DNA of 64,000 nt from Ailanthus altissimus (taxonomy: Eukaryota > Streptophyta > Magnoliopsida > Sapindales > Simaroubaceae): NCBI GenBank assembly GCA_946807835.1, contig OX327691.1, positions 17,907,688-17,971,687 of the forward strand, written 5' to 3'. A model generated the notes under the pieces. That model saw only the letters and a list, made by a program, of their open reading frames with translations. It was not told the origin of the DNA and made no database searches. The translations under genes and the position numbers were made by a program. Of the stretch, positions 11,985 through 22,210 are shown in pieces (position 1 is the first letter of the stretch; the number at the start of each line of letters is the position of its first letter).

Positions 11985-12175
11985 TACTACAGCATCTAAT
12001 GGATTTGTCTTGCCATTAGTGAAGTTGACAGACAAAAAGGCAACGCATGCAGGAAATAAACTACACTCTTGTAATTGAGATATTCAAACCATGATTTGCT
12101 TGCTTACTACTGCATTCTGTGCTGTGGGAATGCTTATTATAATTGACAATGACTTCAAGATTCGGTGGCACATTT
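11985..12175 (+). pseudogene. Relic of PUP exon 1, 3' end (b)
   Basis: Second degenerate copy: ggatttgtcttgccattagt ([10 protein letters not shown] region), gcaacgcatgcaggaaataa, ctgtgctgtgggaatgctta, acaatgacttcaag. A donor-like position after gacttcaag matches the real exon end, but stops lie in frame. It sits about 190 bp upstream of the intact PUP start codon, inside what should be that gene's promoter. Confidence 0.7.
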
Positions 12176-12240
12176 ATATATCTCGACTATAATAGTGCTT
12201 CAGTTTCGTTACTCCTCGATCGTTAATTAAAATATACCAT

Positions 12241-12357
12241 TTATCATCACACTTTGGCTTGTAGTAAACGGAACAGCACTTGATCTTGGCTATAAAGACT
12301 GATCAGATTAAGCTATTCAACAACGCACAAATCACTTCATTAATTTCAAATCAATAC
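12241..12357 (+). promoter_or_regulatory. Core promoter and leader of PUP copy 1
   Basis: A TATA-like tataaag lies at 12291-12297, 61 bp before the ATG, in cttgatcttggctataaag. The same leader (cttgatcttggcta, then caacgcaca, then aattcaatacatgg-like) precedes PUP copies 2 and 3, which supports it as a functional conserved block. Transcription start is not visible from sequence. Confidence 0.5.
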
Positions 12358-14874
12358 ATGGCTAATAGTACTGCCATACAAAGAGCTCTGCTAGTACTAA
12401 ACATTGTCCTTTTAGCAATAGGCACATGTGGCACCCCATTACTTACGCGTCTGTACTTCATCCATGGCGGCCGAAGAGTTTGGTTCTCAAGCTGGCTCCA
12501 AACAGCCGGGTGGCCTATTACTCTCATCCCGATCACGATGGCCTATCTCCGCCGGTACTGTCGCAGCGATTCATCACCATCACCAACCAAATTCTTCTTA
12601 ATGAAACCTCCCGTGTTCTTTGCCGCAGCCATTATTGGAATCCTAACTGGCTTCGATAATTATCTCTACGCTTATGGCCTTTCTCGTCTTCCTGTTTCAA
12701 CCGCTTCTTTGATCGTCGGTTCCCAGTTGGCTTTCACTGCTGTTTTTGCTTTCCTTTTGGTGAAGCAAAAGTTTACTTCTTATTCAATAAACGCTGTATT
12801 CCTGCTGACGATTGGAGCTGGTGTTTTAGCTTTGCATGCAAGTAGTGATCGGCCGGAGAATGAAACAACAAGTGAGTATGTAAAAGGGTTTGTGATGACG
12901 ATTGGAGCGGCAGTTTTGTACGGGCTAACATTGCCGCTGGTGGAGTTGACGTACAAGAAGGCGAGACAAGAAATAACCTATGGCCTTGTTATGGAGATTC
13001 AGACAGTGATGTGTTTTTTCGCAACTGTTTTTTGTACTGTGGGAATGCTGGTCAACAAAGACTTCCGGGTCTGTCTGTCTCATCTCTGTTATATTACATA
13101 CTACTCTCATTTTAATTATAATACTATATACGATTAATGCTATACTTATATATTTTAATTTTATTTTCTATTATAATATAATATTTATCAATAAATATAA
13201 TATAACTATCAAATTAAAAATACAATTAAAAAAATTAATAAATACTAATACATAATACTCTCTGTTTAATATCACATTAATAAAAATATAAAATACCTAA
13301 ATATTGCATTACCCTGTTACATATCCATCATCAATGGAATTGATAGTCAAATTACGCTTATACATCTCATTGTTATGCCACTTGACCTGGCGGGTTCACA
13401 CAATTTGATTCAAGTAACTCATTAATCATCATTCTAGAGATCAATATAAAATTAATGGTTTGATCTAGCAATCTTCGTTCGTGCGAGTCCAACAGATATT
13501 TTCATCATTTTTTTTAATCATGTAATCTTTTTCTTTCTTATATCTATAATGCAACTAGTTTAATTTGTTTTTAGTAATACTAGATAGATGATAAAAATAA
13601 TTTCGGTGACAATGAATGACTGGACTTCCATCGACACCCACATATCTTCCATTAATTTCTTTTTTTTTTAAATTCACAAATATTATTTTTTTTAATCATA
13701 AAAGATTTTTAAATTTAAATCTCAACATTAATCTTGAAGTGTGATTAGTTTTGAGTATAATTATTTAACCACGCATATATGAAATTAATACCATACTTCT
13801 TGACTCATATCCCAACTGTTAATGTGTCATCAATTAGATAGTAATTTCTTATCATTTTCAAAATAACTATTACAATTTTTTACTATCTAATTAATGCATG
13901 CCACATTACCTTGGATTTAAAAAAAATGGTTATATAAGTGTAGCAATGCTCTTTTCTTAGAGATACTGTAAAAAGTAGTATTACATTTATAAAGTTGAGA
14001 TATAAATTATGTCCCAACAACAACACTAATAAATAATTAACACATCCATAGAATACAAAGTTTAAATTCTAACTATATAATCATAGTATTATTAATTCTT
14101 AAAATACATCTTTTTATGTTCGATTTGTATCATCTCCTTATTTAATATTCTCTAATATTTAAGAGAGATTGTGTCTCCTAATTTAATATTTCCTAATTTT
14201 AAAAAGAGATTTATATGATTTATTATACTTTAAAATATAAGAAAAGTTGGATGAGGAAAGAGGCAAATTCCATTATTAATTATATAGTTTTATATATATC
14301 AAAGTAACTTTATATTTTAAACGAAACTCAAATATTATTTAGTGTTATAGATTTACATAGTTAAAATATATATCATAATTATTATTTATTAAGTAATTAT
14401 TAATTTTTTTAATTTTTATTAATATAGTAATTATATAATATTAATTGATAATAAATATATTAAATGTTATATCATTATGTAATTATTGATTATCATCTGC
14501 AGGCAATTCGAATCGAAGCCATATTGTTCGAGCTGGGAGAAGCCAAGTATTACGTGGCAGTGGTGATGATTGCATTGGTATCGCAATGCTTTTTCTTAGG
14601 AGCTATTGGAGTCATTTTCTGTGGTTCGTCTTTGCTCTCCGCCGTTGTAATCGCAGTTCTGTTACCAGTAACAGAAATTCTAGCTGTGATTTTTTATAAA
14701 GAAAAGTTTCAAGCAGAGAAGGGAGTTTCTCTTGCACTTTCTCTTTGGGGCTTTGCTTCATATTTTTATGGAGAGATAAAACATAACAAGAAGCAGAAGA
14801 TGGAGAAACAGTTTTTAGAAGCAGAAAAGCAAGATACAGAAACAGAAATGCCTCAGCAAAATCTGAATCCATGA
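12358..14874 (+). CDS. PUP: Purine permease (PUP family), copy 1
   Basis: Two exons, 12358-13068 and 14503-14874, joined by GT (13069) and AG (14502) in phase 0, giving 360 residues, the normal PUP length. PUPs are plant members of the drug/metabolite transporter superfamily with ten membrane helices that import adenine, cytokinins and related bases by proton coupling. Family marks: [18 protein letters not shown] near residue 35, a [18 protein letters not shown] stretch about residue 100, [18 protein letters not shown] about 185, and in exon 2 [18 protein letters not shown] and [16 protein letters not shown]. The ATG at 12358 was preferred over an in-frame ATG at 12280 because sister copies start here. 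The substrate cannot be told from sequence. Intron of 1434 bp, AT-rich. Confidence 0.93.
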
Positions 14875-16212
14875 TTTACAACTGGAATGCCACAGAAGAA
14901 TTACTACAACGATTACAAGTTTTAAATTGGATTTGCCATCATATATCTGAATTAATTTCTTTTCATTTTGGCTTCTGTAGCTTTAAAGGACTGCAAATAA
15001 ATCAGCTGCTGTTCATGATATCAATAGCGTTACCGTTAGAAACTCATTGTATCAATAGTTACTTCACTTCTTAAAACAAATCAAGCTTCAGTGTCATTAT
15101 GTGGGTTGTTCTCTTGTTTACTAAATCTTAAGTGAATCGTAAACAGGCCAAATCGATGCAATATTAGTCTGTAATTTCAAATGCAAAGGAGGGTAGGGCT
15201 GAAAGTTAAACAAGAAATTAGAGAGACATAAGCATACTACATGAAATATTAACCTTTACCATATAGGAAACAGGAAACAGTTCTCCATCTCATCATGTTT
15301 TATATATATATACATATATATATTAGACATTAATTTATATTAAAAAAATTTATTAATATATTTCATTTTAAAAAATTGATGGAATGAAAAAAATCCATCC
15401 ATGACATACTAATTTTTACCACGCATTCATGACCAATCTAACTACGCCTGGAGGGTAAAATATATATGTATATATTAATAAACATCATAATTAATATGTT
15501 ATAATATTATTAAAAATCAATACAATAGCTATATTATAATTTTTTAAAAAATCATCACTAATATTTAAAACCAAACACTTAATTTTTATGGTTTCAAATG
15601 AAAAAATATATATAGATCTTATGATTTTCCATTAAATATCTTTAATTTTTATTTATAATACTACACTTTTTAAAAAAAAAATCGCTTATAATATTAAAAA
15701 ATAAATTAATAAGTTAGATAATATATTTTTTAAGAAACTAATTAAATAATATATTTATATATTAAAATTTTATGATATTTTAGGGTGAGGATGAGGTGGA
15801 GAGTCATAAGCCTTTCCCGTTGCATTAATTATTTGGAGAATATTTTTTCCCATACCCTATCTTATTCCATATATACCTCCCAACTGCACTCCATTTGAGG
15901 CAGTCTACCAGGATGACCCAGTAAAGCATTCTACTATTACTACATTTTTCTGTAAGTACAACGTACAAAAACAAATTATCAGTTTAGTTTTTGAATTTTG
16001 GTTGAATTATATTTAAAATACATGGTTTAGTTTTTGAAATTTTGGTTGAATTATATTTAAAGTACATTTGTTTTAGGACAATGAAGTAAATTTATCCAAA
16101 TACAAGACTGTTTATCTTAATATATCTTTTTTTTTGTTTTTGGTTGTCCTAAAAAAGTGTCTTTAGATGTTACTTTTTTTAATAATAAAAACCAATTAAA
16201 GTATTCAAAATT

Positions 16213-16258
<46 letters not shown>

Positions 16259-17330
16259 AACAAATTGAATAATTCAAACTGATAACTATTTTGAATGAAA
16301 AAATAAAAACATTAGATAACATAAATATCTAGTAAAACTTTACTGTTAAAGTTTCTTAGATTAGACTACTAAACATTCTATCTTGGCGTCTGTACACTAT
16401 TATGTAAGGAACCTCAACTTCGGATGAAAATGACTTTTCATTTTTTAATAGTTTGAAGAATGTAAGACGGAAATGTTGGAATTCATAATTTTGGGGATGG
16501 GTAGAGACCAAAAAGGAAAATCTTTAATCATGCGGCTCACATCAATAGCACTAATCGACCGCTGTATTACATAATGACGAAAGCATGCAAAAGTCATATA
16601 CCTAGTCATCTCATCATTCTTGACCGACTAATACATGGAAATCCTTCGGGCATGTGCTCCTACCGAATCCTTAACTTCCTTTTTAATTATAATGAATTTT
16701 GATGTGATTATTTATTTCTCCAATAGAATCTCATTATTCAAATAAATAAATGATAATGCTTATTGCATTATTATAATTTGATAGAAAAAACTTTGATTTA
16801 ATTTTTTTTTTTATTAAGAACGAACTACTGCATGCAAACTAATTTTTACATAATTTTAATATTAATTTTTTTTTAATAAAAATAATCACATTTCTAGTCT
16901 GCGTTCTCGCAGAGTTAGAATGAAAATTACGGGTTATATATGAGTCATGACCTATTATGTTAAATTCTTGGCTTCCCACCATATTAGACTTTTAGTTTGG
17001 TATTTGATCTCACTTATCTTCGCTATTCGTGATTGATGTCATTTGTTGTTGTTGTTATTACTATTATTATTATTTCACCTACCTTGACCCGTTTATGATC
17101 TATTTGATTATATTTATATTATTAATTTACTCCCTTAACATGCTCAGTATTCAATTCAGAACTTACAATGAGAATAGTAATAAGTACGTCAGATTTAAAT
17201 CACATATATATATATATATATATTAATGCAAAATGGTGAGGTTAAAAACTCTAATATTGATCCCGGAGAATTTTGAATATATTATATACCAAACTCTGTC
17301 TTGTCTCCGGGCTAAAAGACGAATTATTTT
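14875..17330. other. 3' UTR of PUP copy 1 and intergenic DNA
   Basis: 14875-15110 carries 3' UTR-like sequence similar to that of copies 2 and 3 (ttggatttgccatcatatat, tttaaaggactgcaaataaa). After that comes AT-rich DNA with a TA/GA microsatellite at about 16213-16258. From 16370 to 17280 the sequence matches 22720-23945 downstream of PUP copy 2, with one GACCGC box at 16553-16563. No gene seen. Confidence 0.6.
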
Positions 17331-18340
17331 TTTTTTATAGAAAAAATGATATTTAGTTCTTAATTTTATAGATATATATTAATTTAATTTTTTATACTTT
17401 AATAAATATTACATTAATTTCTGTCGATAAAAATATTATGTTAAATGAGTTCTCAGACAAAAAAATACTTTTGCCAATTTTTAAAATAAAATTGCTAAAA
17501 TGTTAATTTGAAAAGTTAAAATGATAAATTTATTAATTACATAATAAATAAAATAAAATAAAAATTTTAAAAATATAATAAATGACACGTGTCATAATAT
17601 GATAAGTTAATGATAGACATGCATCATCATATAATTGATTAATATTATAATAAAATTATTTTTTTGACAGAATAAATATTTTTAAATGAATTAATAAATA
17701 TATTTTTTTAATAAAAAAAATATATGTCATAATATAATTAGTTACAAAATGGCACATGTTATCATGTAATTGATTTATATTTTTAATATATTTTTTAAAA
17801 CATAAATATTTTTAAAAGTAAATTAATAAAGATATATTTTAAATAAAAAGACACGTGTCATGATATAATTAGTTACAGATAATATACGTTATCATGTAAT
17901 TAGTTTATATTTTTTATAAATATATTTTTTGAACGAATAAATCTTTTTAAAAGTAAATTATTAAATATATTTTTAATTTAAAAAAAGACACATGTCATCA
18001 TATAATCGGTTTATATGTTTAATAAATATATTTTTTTGAATGAATAAATATTTTTAAAAGTAAATTAAAAATATTTATTTAATAAATATTTTTAATAAAA
18101 TGAACATACGTCATAATGTGATTAGTTATAAATGACACGTGTCATCATGTAATTAATTTATTATTTAATAAATTTATTTAGAAAGTTAATAAATAATTAA
18201 AATATTTATTACCCACCATTATTGGGAAACGGCGACCGATTAACTGTCATTTTTTAAATACAGTGAAAAATTAATAAAAATTAAAGTTTATATTATTAAA
18301 TTTTATCTTTTTTAATTTACATGATGTTATTTTTAAAAGA
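17331..18340. repeat. Degenerate tandem repeat with GACACGTGTCAT boxes
   Basis: AT-rich DNA with a loose unit of about 130 bp. Each unit holds one or two palindromic boxes: gacacgtgtcat at 17584-17595, 17850-17861 and 18134-18145, gacacatgtcat at 17987-17998, and weaker forms near 17721 and 17751, each followed by ataattagtta-like sequence. Related boxes and an ACGGCGACCG-like core also occur in the MITE at 31344-32014, so both may belong to one transposon group. No terminal repeats were found here. Confidence 0.55.
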
Positions 18341-19732
18341 TAGAAAATAGTTGAAGAGTGGCACAAATTAGTTGACCGCCGGCGTATTACATAGTAGTAA
18401 AAAATTTTAAAAGTTAGTACCCACTTATCTCATCAACCTTATCCTTTCCCAATGTCTGATTCTGTATCAAAGTGGTATAATTTGCTTATGCCTCTATTAT
18501 TACACTTTTCTTTAATATATATGTTCTGATGAGTGCATACGCGTTCAGCAATTTGCTGTATTTTGGAGATATATCAACTTGCTTCCTTCCTTTGTCCATT
18601 GCATTCCAAAGATACAATCATATACGACACAAAAAATTTAACAGACATAATTAATTTGGTCACCAGCTAAGGTTTGTGAATATAAAAGGAGTAATGTCAT
18701 ATTTACATAATTAGAATATGAAGTTTATATTTTAGTTAATATAATATTTAATATGTTAATTGTTTATTAGTATTATATAACTATTATATTAATTAGAAAG
18801 AAAAAGTTAATAACTATTTGATAACTAGTTATCATTGATTAGTGATATATTTTTTATATTTCAACTATGTAAGTGTAGCACTACTCATATAAAACTAATG
18901 TCGGTTTTAAAAATTTTAACAAGAAGAAAAAAAAACCTAATTATTAAAAATTTTTACTCCAACTCAAAACTCAAATTCAAAAATGAATAACAATAGACAA
19001 TAAAAAAATAAAACCGGAATAAAATACTAGAAATTTGTAGTTGTTCGGTTATACTACTTATTTTCTAGTCACAATATGGTTCCATAAGAACATATTATCC
19101 TTCACCTTATATTAAACAAAATTATCTTCTCCTTCTTTCTTATTGAAAATAAAATCTAAAAAAAAGTAGAAGAAAATAAAAAAAACCCATAAAACCAACT
19201 ACTACATATAAGGCTCAAATTTAGGCTACTAAAATTATTAAACTCTTTTTTTTCTCGTCAGGTCAAAGAAAAAGAGATAAAGAGATGAAGAGTGGCAATC
19301 TAGAGAGTGGAAACATTCTAGAGAAACTATTTATAGAGAGAAACAATGTAAAGAGAGGAATAGAAAGAATGTATTAGAGCACCTCTGTAATTTCATTCTT
19401 TGTATAATTTCTAGATATAATGTAGTATTGGGCAAGTTAATTAACTCAAAAAGTAGGTGTAAGTTCTTTAAAATTAAATCATTATAAAATTGGTATCTTT
19501 CTTATTTTATTTCTTTCCCGCTTGTTTGTTGGTTTGTTGATATTCATTTTTAGATTTGAGTGTTGGTAAAAGAATTTTCAACACTAACACTTTAAGGGCT
19601 CAAATTGGCATGTGATGTTATTTTTTAACTTTTAAAAAATTTTAAAGGGTATTTTTTTTTCAGATGAATCAAATAGAAATTTTTAATTTTTATGCTCTTT
19701 TGTAAAATCCTAATTCTCCATAAAACTTGAAG
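18341..19732. other. Intergenic DNA with a PUP-flank module
   Basis: 18341-18600 matches 11580-11760 (ttgaccgccggcgtattaca at 18373-18392, then ccaatgtctgattctgtatc, then tctattattacac). The rest, 18600-19732, is AT-rich with no gene visible. Confidence 0.5.
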
Positions 19733-20225
19733 AATGGGGGTTATAACTATATCAATCATCGGCATTTGTCCCAGGCTTCGATATAACTATCTTTGTGCAT
19801 ATGGTCAAACTCGCGCTGCTGTCTCAGCAACTTCAATGATCATTGCCACACTGTTGGCTTCTCTGCAGAATTCGCTTTCCTTATGGATAAGCAAGCGTTC
19901 ATTTCTCATTCCAATAGCTCCGTAGTTTTGTCAATCTTTGGAGCTGGTGGTTTAATTAGCTTTGCATACCAGCAGTGATCGACCAAATGATGAATAAAAT
20001 AGGGACTAATGTTAAGGTTTCTCTAGACACTAGCAGCGGCAACATTTTTGTGTGTGTTTGGCTTGTCATTGGTGGAGTTGACGTGCAATAAGGTATTGCG
20101 GGAAATAAAGTAGGCACTTGTAAGAATGAAGAATATTCAAATGATAATGTGCTTGTCTGCTTCAGCATAATTTCTGTACTGTGTAAATGCTTATTATAAT
20201 TAACAATGACATCAACATCAGGTGA
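19733..20225 (+). pseudogene. Relic of PUP exon 1 (c), longer piece
   Basis: Corresponds to the middle and end of PUP exon 1. The frame from about 19734 gives YNYLCAYGQTRAAVSATSMI (compare the [14 protein letters not shown] core), then an FGAGGLISFAYQQ piece (compare [12 protein letters not shown]), then ttggtggagttgacgtgcaa and cttgtctgcttcagcataat. It has several frame changes and stops and lacks the first third of the exon. It ends about 150 bp before the start codon of PUP copy 2, with the same gatgcatatatatcttgact block that follows relics a and b. Confidence 0.8.
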
Positions 20226-20375
20226 TGCATATATATCTTGACTAATCGTGCTTCAACTTCGTCATTCGTTAAAAAATAGAGTTTAGCATCACACTTTGTC
20301 TTCTAGTTAACATACACATACTTGATCTTGCTATTTAACAACGCACAGATAACTTTGCTAATTGCAATTCAATGC
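20226..20375 (+). promoter_or_regulatory. Promoter and leader of PUP copy 2, TATA block deleted
   Basis: Aligned with copy 1, this leader reads cttgatcttgctatttaaca. It lacks 24 nt present in copy 1 (12291 region), including the tataaag box. In copy 1 the missing block is flanked by GCTAT direct repeats and copy 2 keeps only one, which fits a slippage deletion. Confidence 0.55.
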
Positions 20376-21899
20376 ATGGTGGAGATGGCAACTCAAGCTA
20401 ATAGTAACGCCATCAAAAGAGCTCTGCTAATACTAAACATAATCCTGTTAGCGATAGGCAACTGCGGCACCCCATTACTTTTGCGTCTGTACTTCATCCA
20501 TGGCGGTCAAAGAATTTGGTTCTCAAGCTGGCTCCAAACTGGCGGATGGCCAATTATTCTCCTCCCGATCACAATATCCTATCTCCACCGCAAGAATTCA
20601 TCATCAACACAAACCAAGTTCTTCTTAATGAAACCTCCCGTGTTCTTTGCCGCGGCCTTTATCGGAATCCTAGCTGGCTTCGATAATTACCTCTACGCTT
20701 ATGGCCTTTCTCGTCTTCCTGTTTCAACTGCTTCTTTGATCGTCGGTTCCCAGTTGGCTTTCACCGCGTGTTTTGCCTTCGTTTTGGTGAAGCAAAAGTT
20801 CACTTCTTATTCAATAAACGCTGTGTTCTTACTGACGATTGGAGCTGTTGTTTTAGCTTTGCGAACAAATAGTGATCGACCCGAGAATGTAACAAAAAGA
20901 GAGTATGTAATAGGGTTTGTAATGACGATTGGAGCGTCAGCCTTGTACGGGCTAACGTTGCCTTTGATGGAGTTGACGTACAAGAAGGCGAGGCAACAAA
21001 TAACCTATGGTCTAGTTTTGGAGATTCAGATGGTGATGTGTTTCTTCGCAACTGTTTTCAGTACTGTGGGAATGCTGGTCAACAATGACTTCCAGGTTTG
21101 TCTGTCTCTTTCCCCGGCCGATCACAGTCGTATATAGTTTACGTCATCAATGCTTTTGAATAGTCAAACAGCACTTATACATCGCAAAGTTGTGCCACGT
21201 GACAGAGCTTGCTCACACAATTTGATCAAAATTCAGTAACTCATTAATCTCAGTAGATTCAATATTGTAGGTAGTATAATCAATATAGTGATCTTCTATC
21301 GTCGATGAGTAGAACTGATTTTTTCACTATGATTATTTTTTCATCATGTAACTCGTGATTTTTTTTCACCCTGATTTTAATTTGACTTATTATGCATCTT
21401 TGTTAAGCTAATTAGATTTATTTTTAGTAATATAATAATATTATGCAAACCATAAATTAACTAATTCAAATATCAATTTATTAATCAAAGACAACTGGGT
21501 AAAGAGCTTAAACCCAATTATCATTTGCAGGCGATTCGAAGAGAAGCTCCGGTGTTCGGGCTGGGTGAAGCCAGGTATTATGTGGTGGTGGTGGTGACTG
21601 CAATAATATCGCAAGGCTTCTTCTTAGGAGCCATTGGAATCATTTTCTGTGCCTCGTCTTTGCTCTCCGCTGTTGTAATTGCAGTTTTGTTACCAATAAC
21701 ACAAATTCTGGCGGTGATTTTTTTCAAAGAAAATTTTCAAGCAGAGAAGGGAGTTTCTCTTGCACTTTCTCTTTGGGGCTTTGGTTCATATTTCTATGGA
21801 GAGATAAAGCATAACAAGAAGCTAAAAATGAAACAAACTCTAGAAGCAGAGAAGCAACTTCCAGAAACAGAAATGCCTCAGCAAATTCTTGATCCGTGA
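20376..21899 (+). CDS. PUP: Purine permease (PUP family), copy 2
   Basis: Exons 20376-21095 and 21531-21899, GT-AG, phase 0, 362 residues; intron of 435 bp. Same family marks as copy 1: [56 protein letters not shown] and [17 protein letters not shown]. It is closest to copy 1 in both exons. The start ATG at 20376 begins MVEMATQAN, parallel to copy 3 (MAEMETQA); the in-frame ATG further up (20322) lies in the leader. Oddity: in exon 2 the motif is [18 protein letters not shown] where the other copies have [10 protein letters not shown], so a Glu kept in most PUPs is Gln here. No stop or frameshift, so probably functional, though its core promoter differs from that of copy 1. Confidence 0.92.
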
Positions 21900-22210
21900 T
21901 TACAGTTGGAATGCCACGTTACTACAGTGGATGCAAGTTTTTTTAATTGGATTCGGCATTATATTTCTCAAGTTTTTCTCTGTTTGCCTTACGGTGGCTT
22001 TGTCATATTAAAGGGTTGCAAATGAATAAAGCTTATTTGTGATGATCTATTGCTTTAACACCTTTCAACTTGTTCTAGTATTTACTTTACTTCTTAGTAT
22101 ATAACTTCTGGTTTTGCCTTCTATGAATATCATATTGAAGGGTTTCAAATGAATAAAGCTATTCATGATCGATGCCTTTTACACGGTTCAATTAGAAACT
22201 TGTTTCGTTG
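21900..22210 (+). promoter_or_regulatory. 3' UTR of PUP copy 2 with a duplicated polyadenylation block
   Basis: The sequence agggttgcaaatgaataaag (about 22012-22031) recurs as agggtttcaaatgaataaag at about 22139-22158, giving two AATAAA signals roughly 127 bp apart. Copies 1 and 3 have a single version of this block. Confidence 0.55.

Noticed and set aside
12280..12357. In-frame upstream ATG of PUP copy 1 as the true start
   Set aside because: The added N-terminus lies in the leader block shared by copies 2 and 3. In copy 3 the first ATG after that leader is the conserved MAEMETQ start, so the later ATG is preferred.
17029..17226. Short frame rich in Cys, Tyr and Ile
   Set aside because: It is a translation of ATT/GTT repeats and an (AT)n run in AT-rich intergenic DNA, with no family similarity.
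17331..18340. A second long-TIR MITE here
   Set aside because: I tried to match the left end with the reverse complement of the right end and found no convincing inverted repeat. Only the internal boxes resemble the MITE at 31344.
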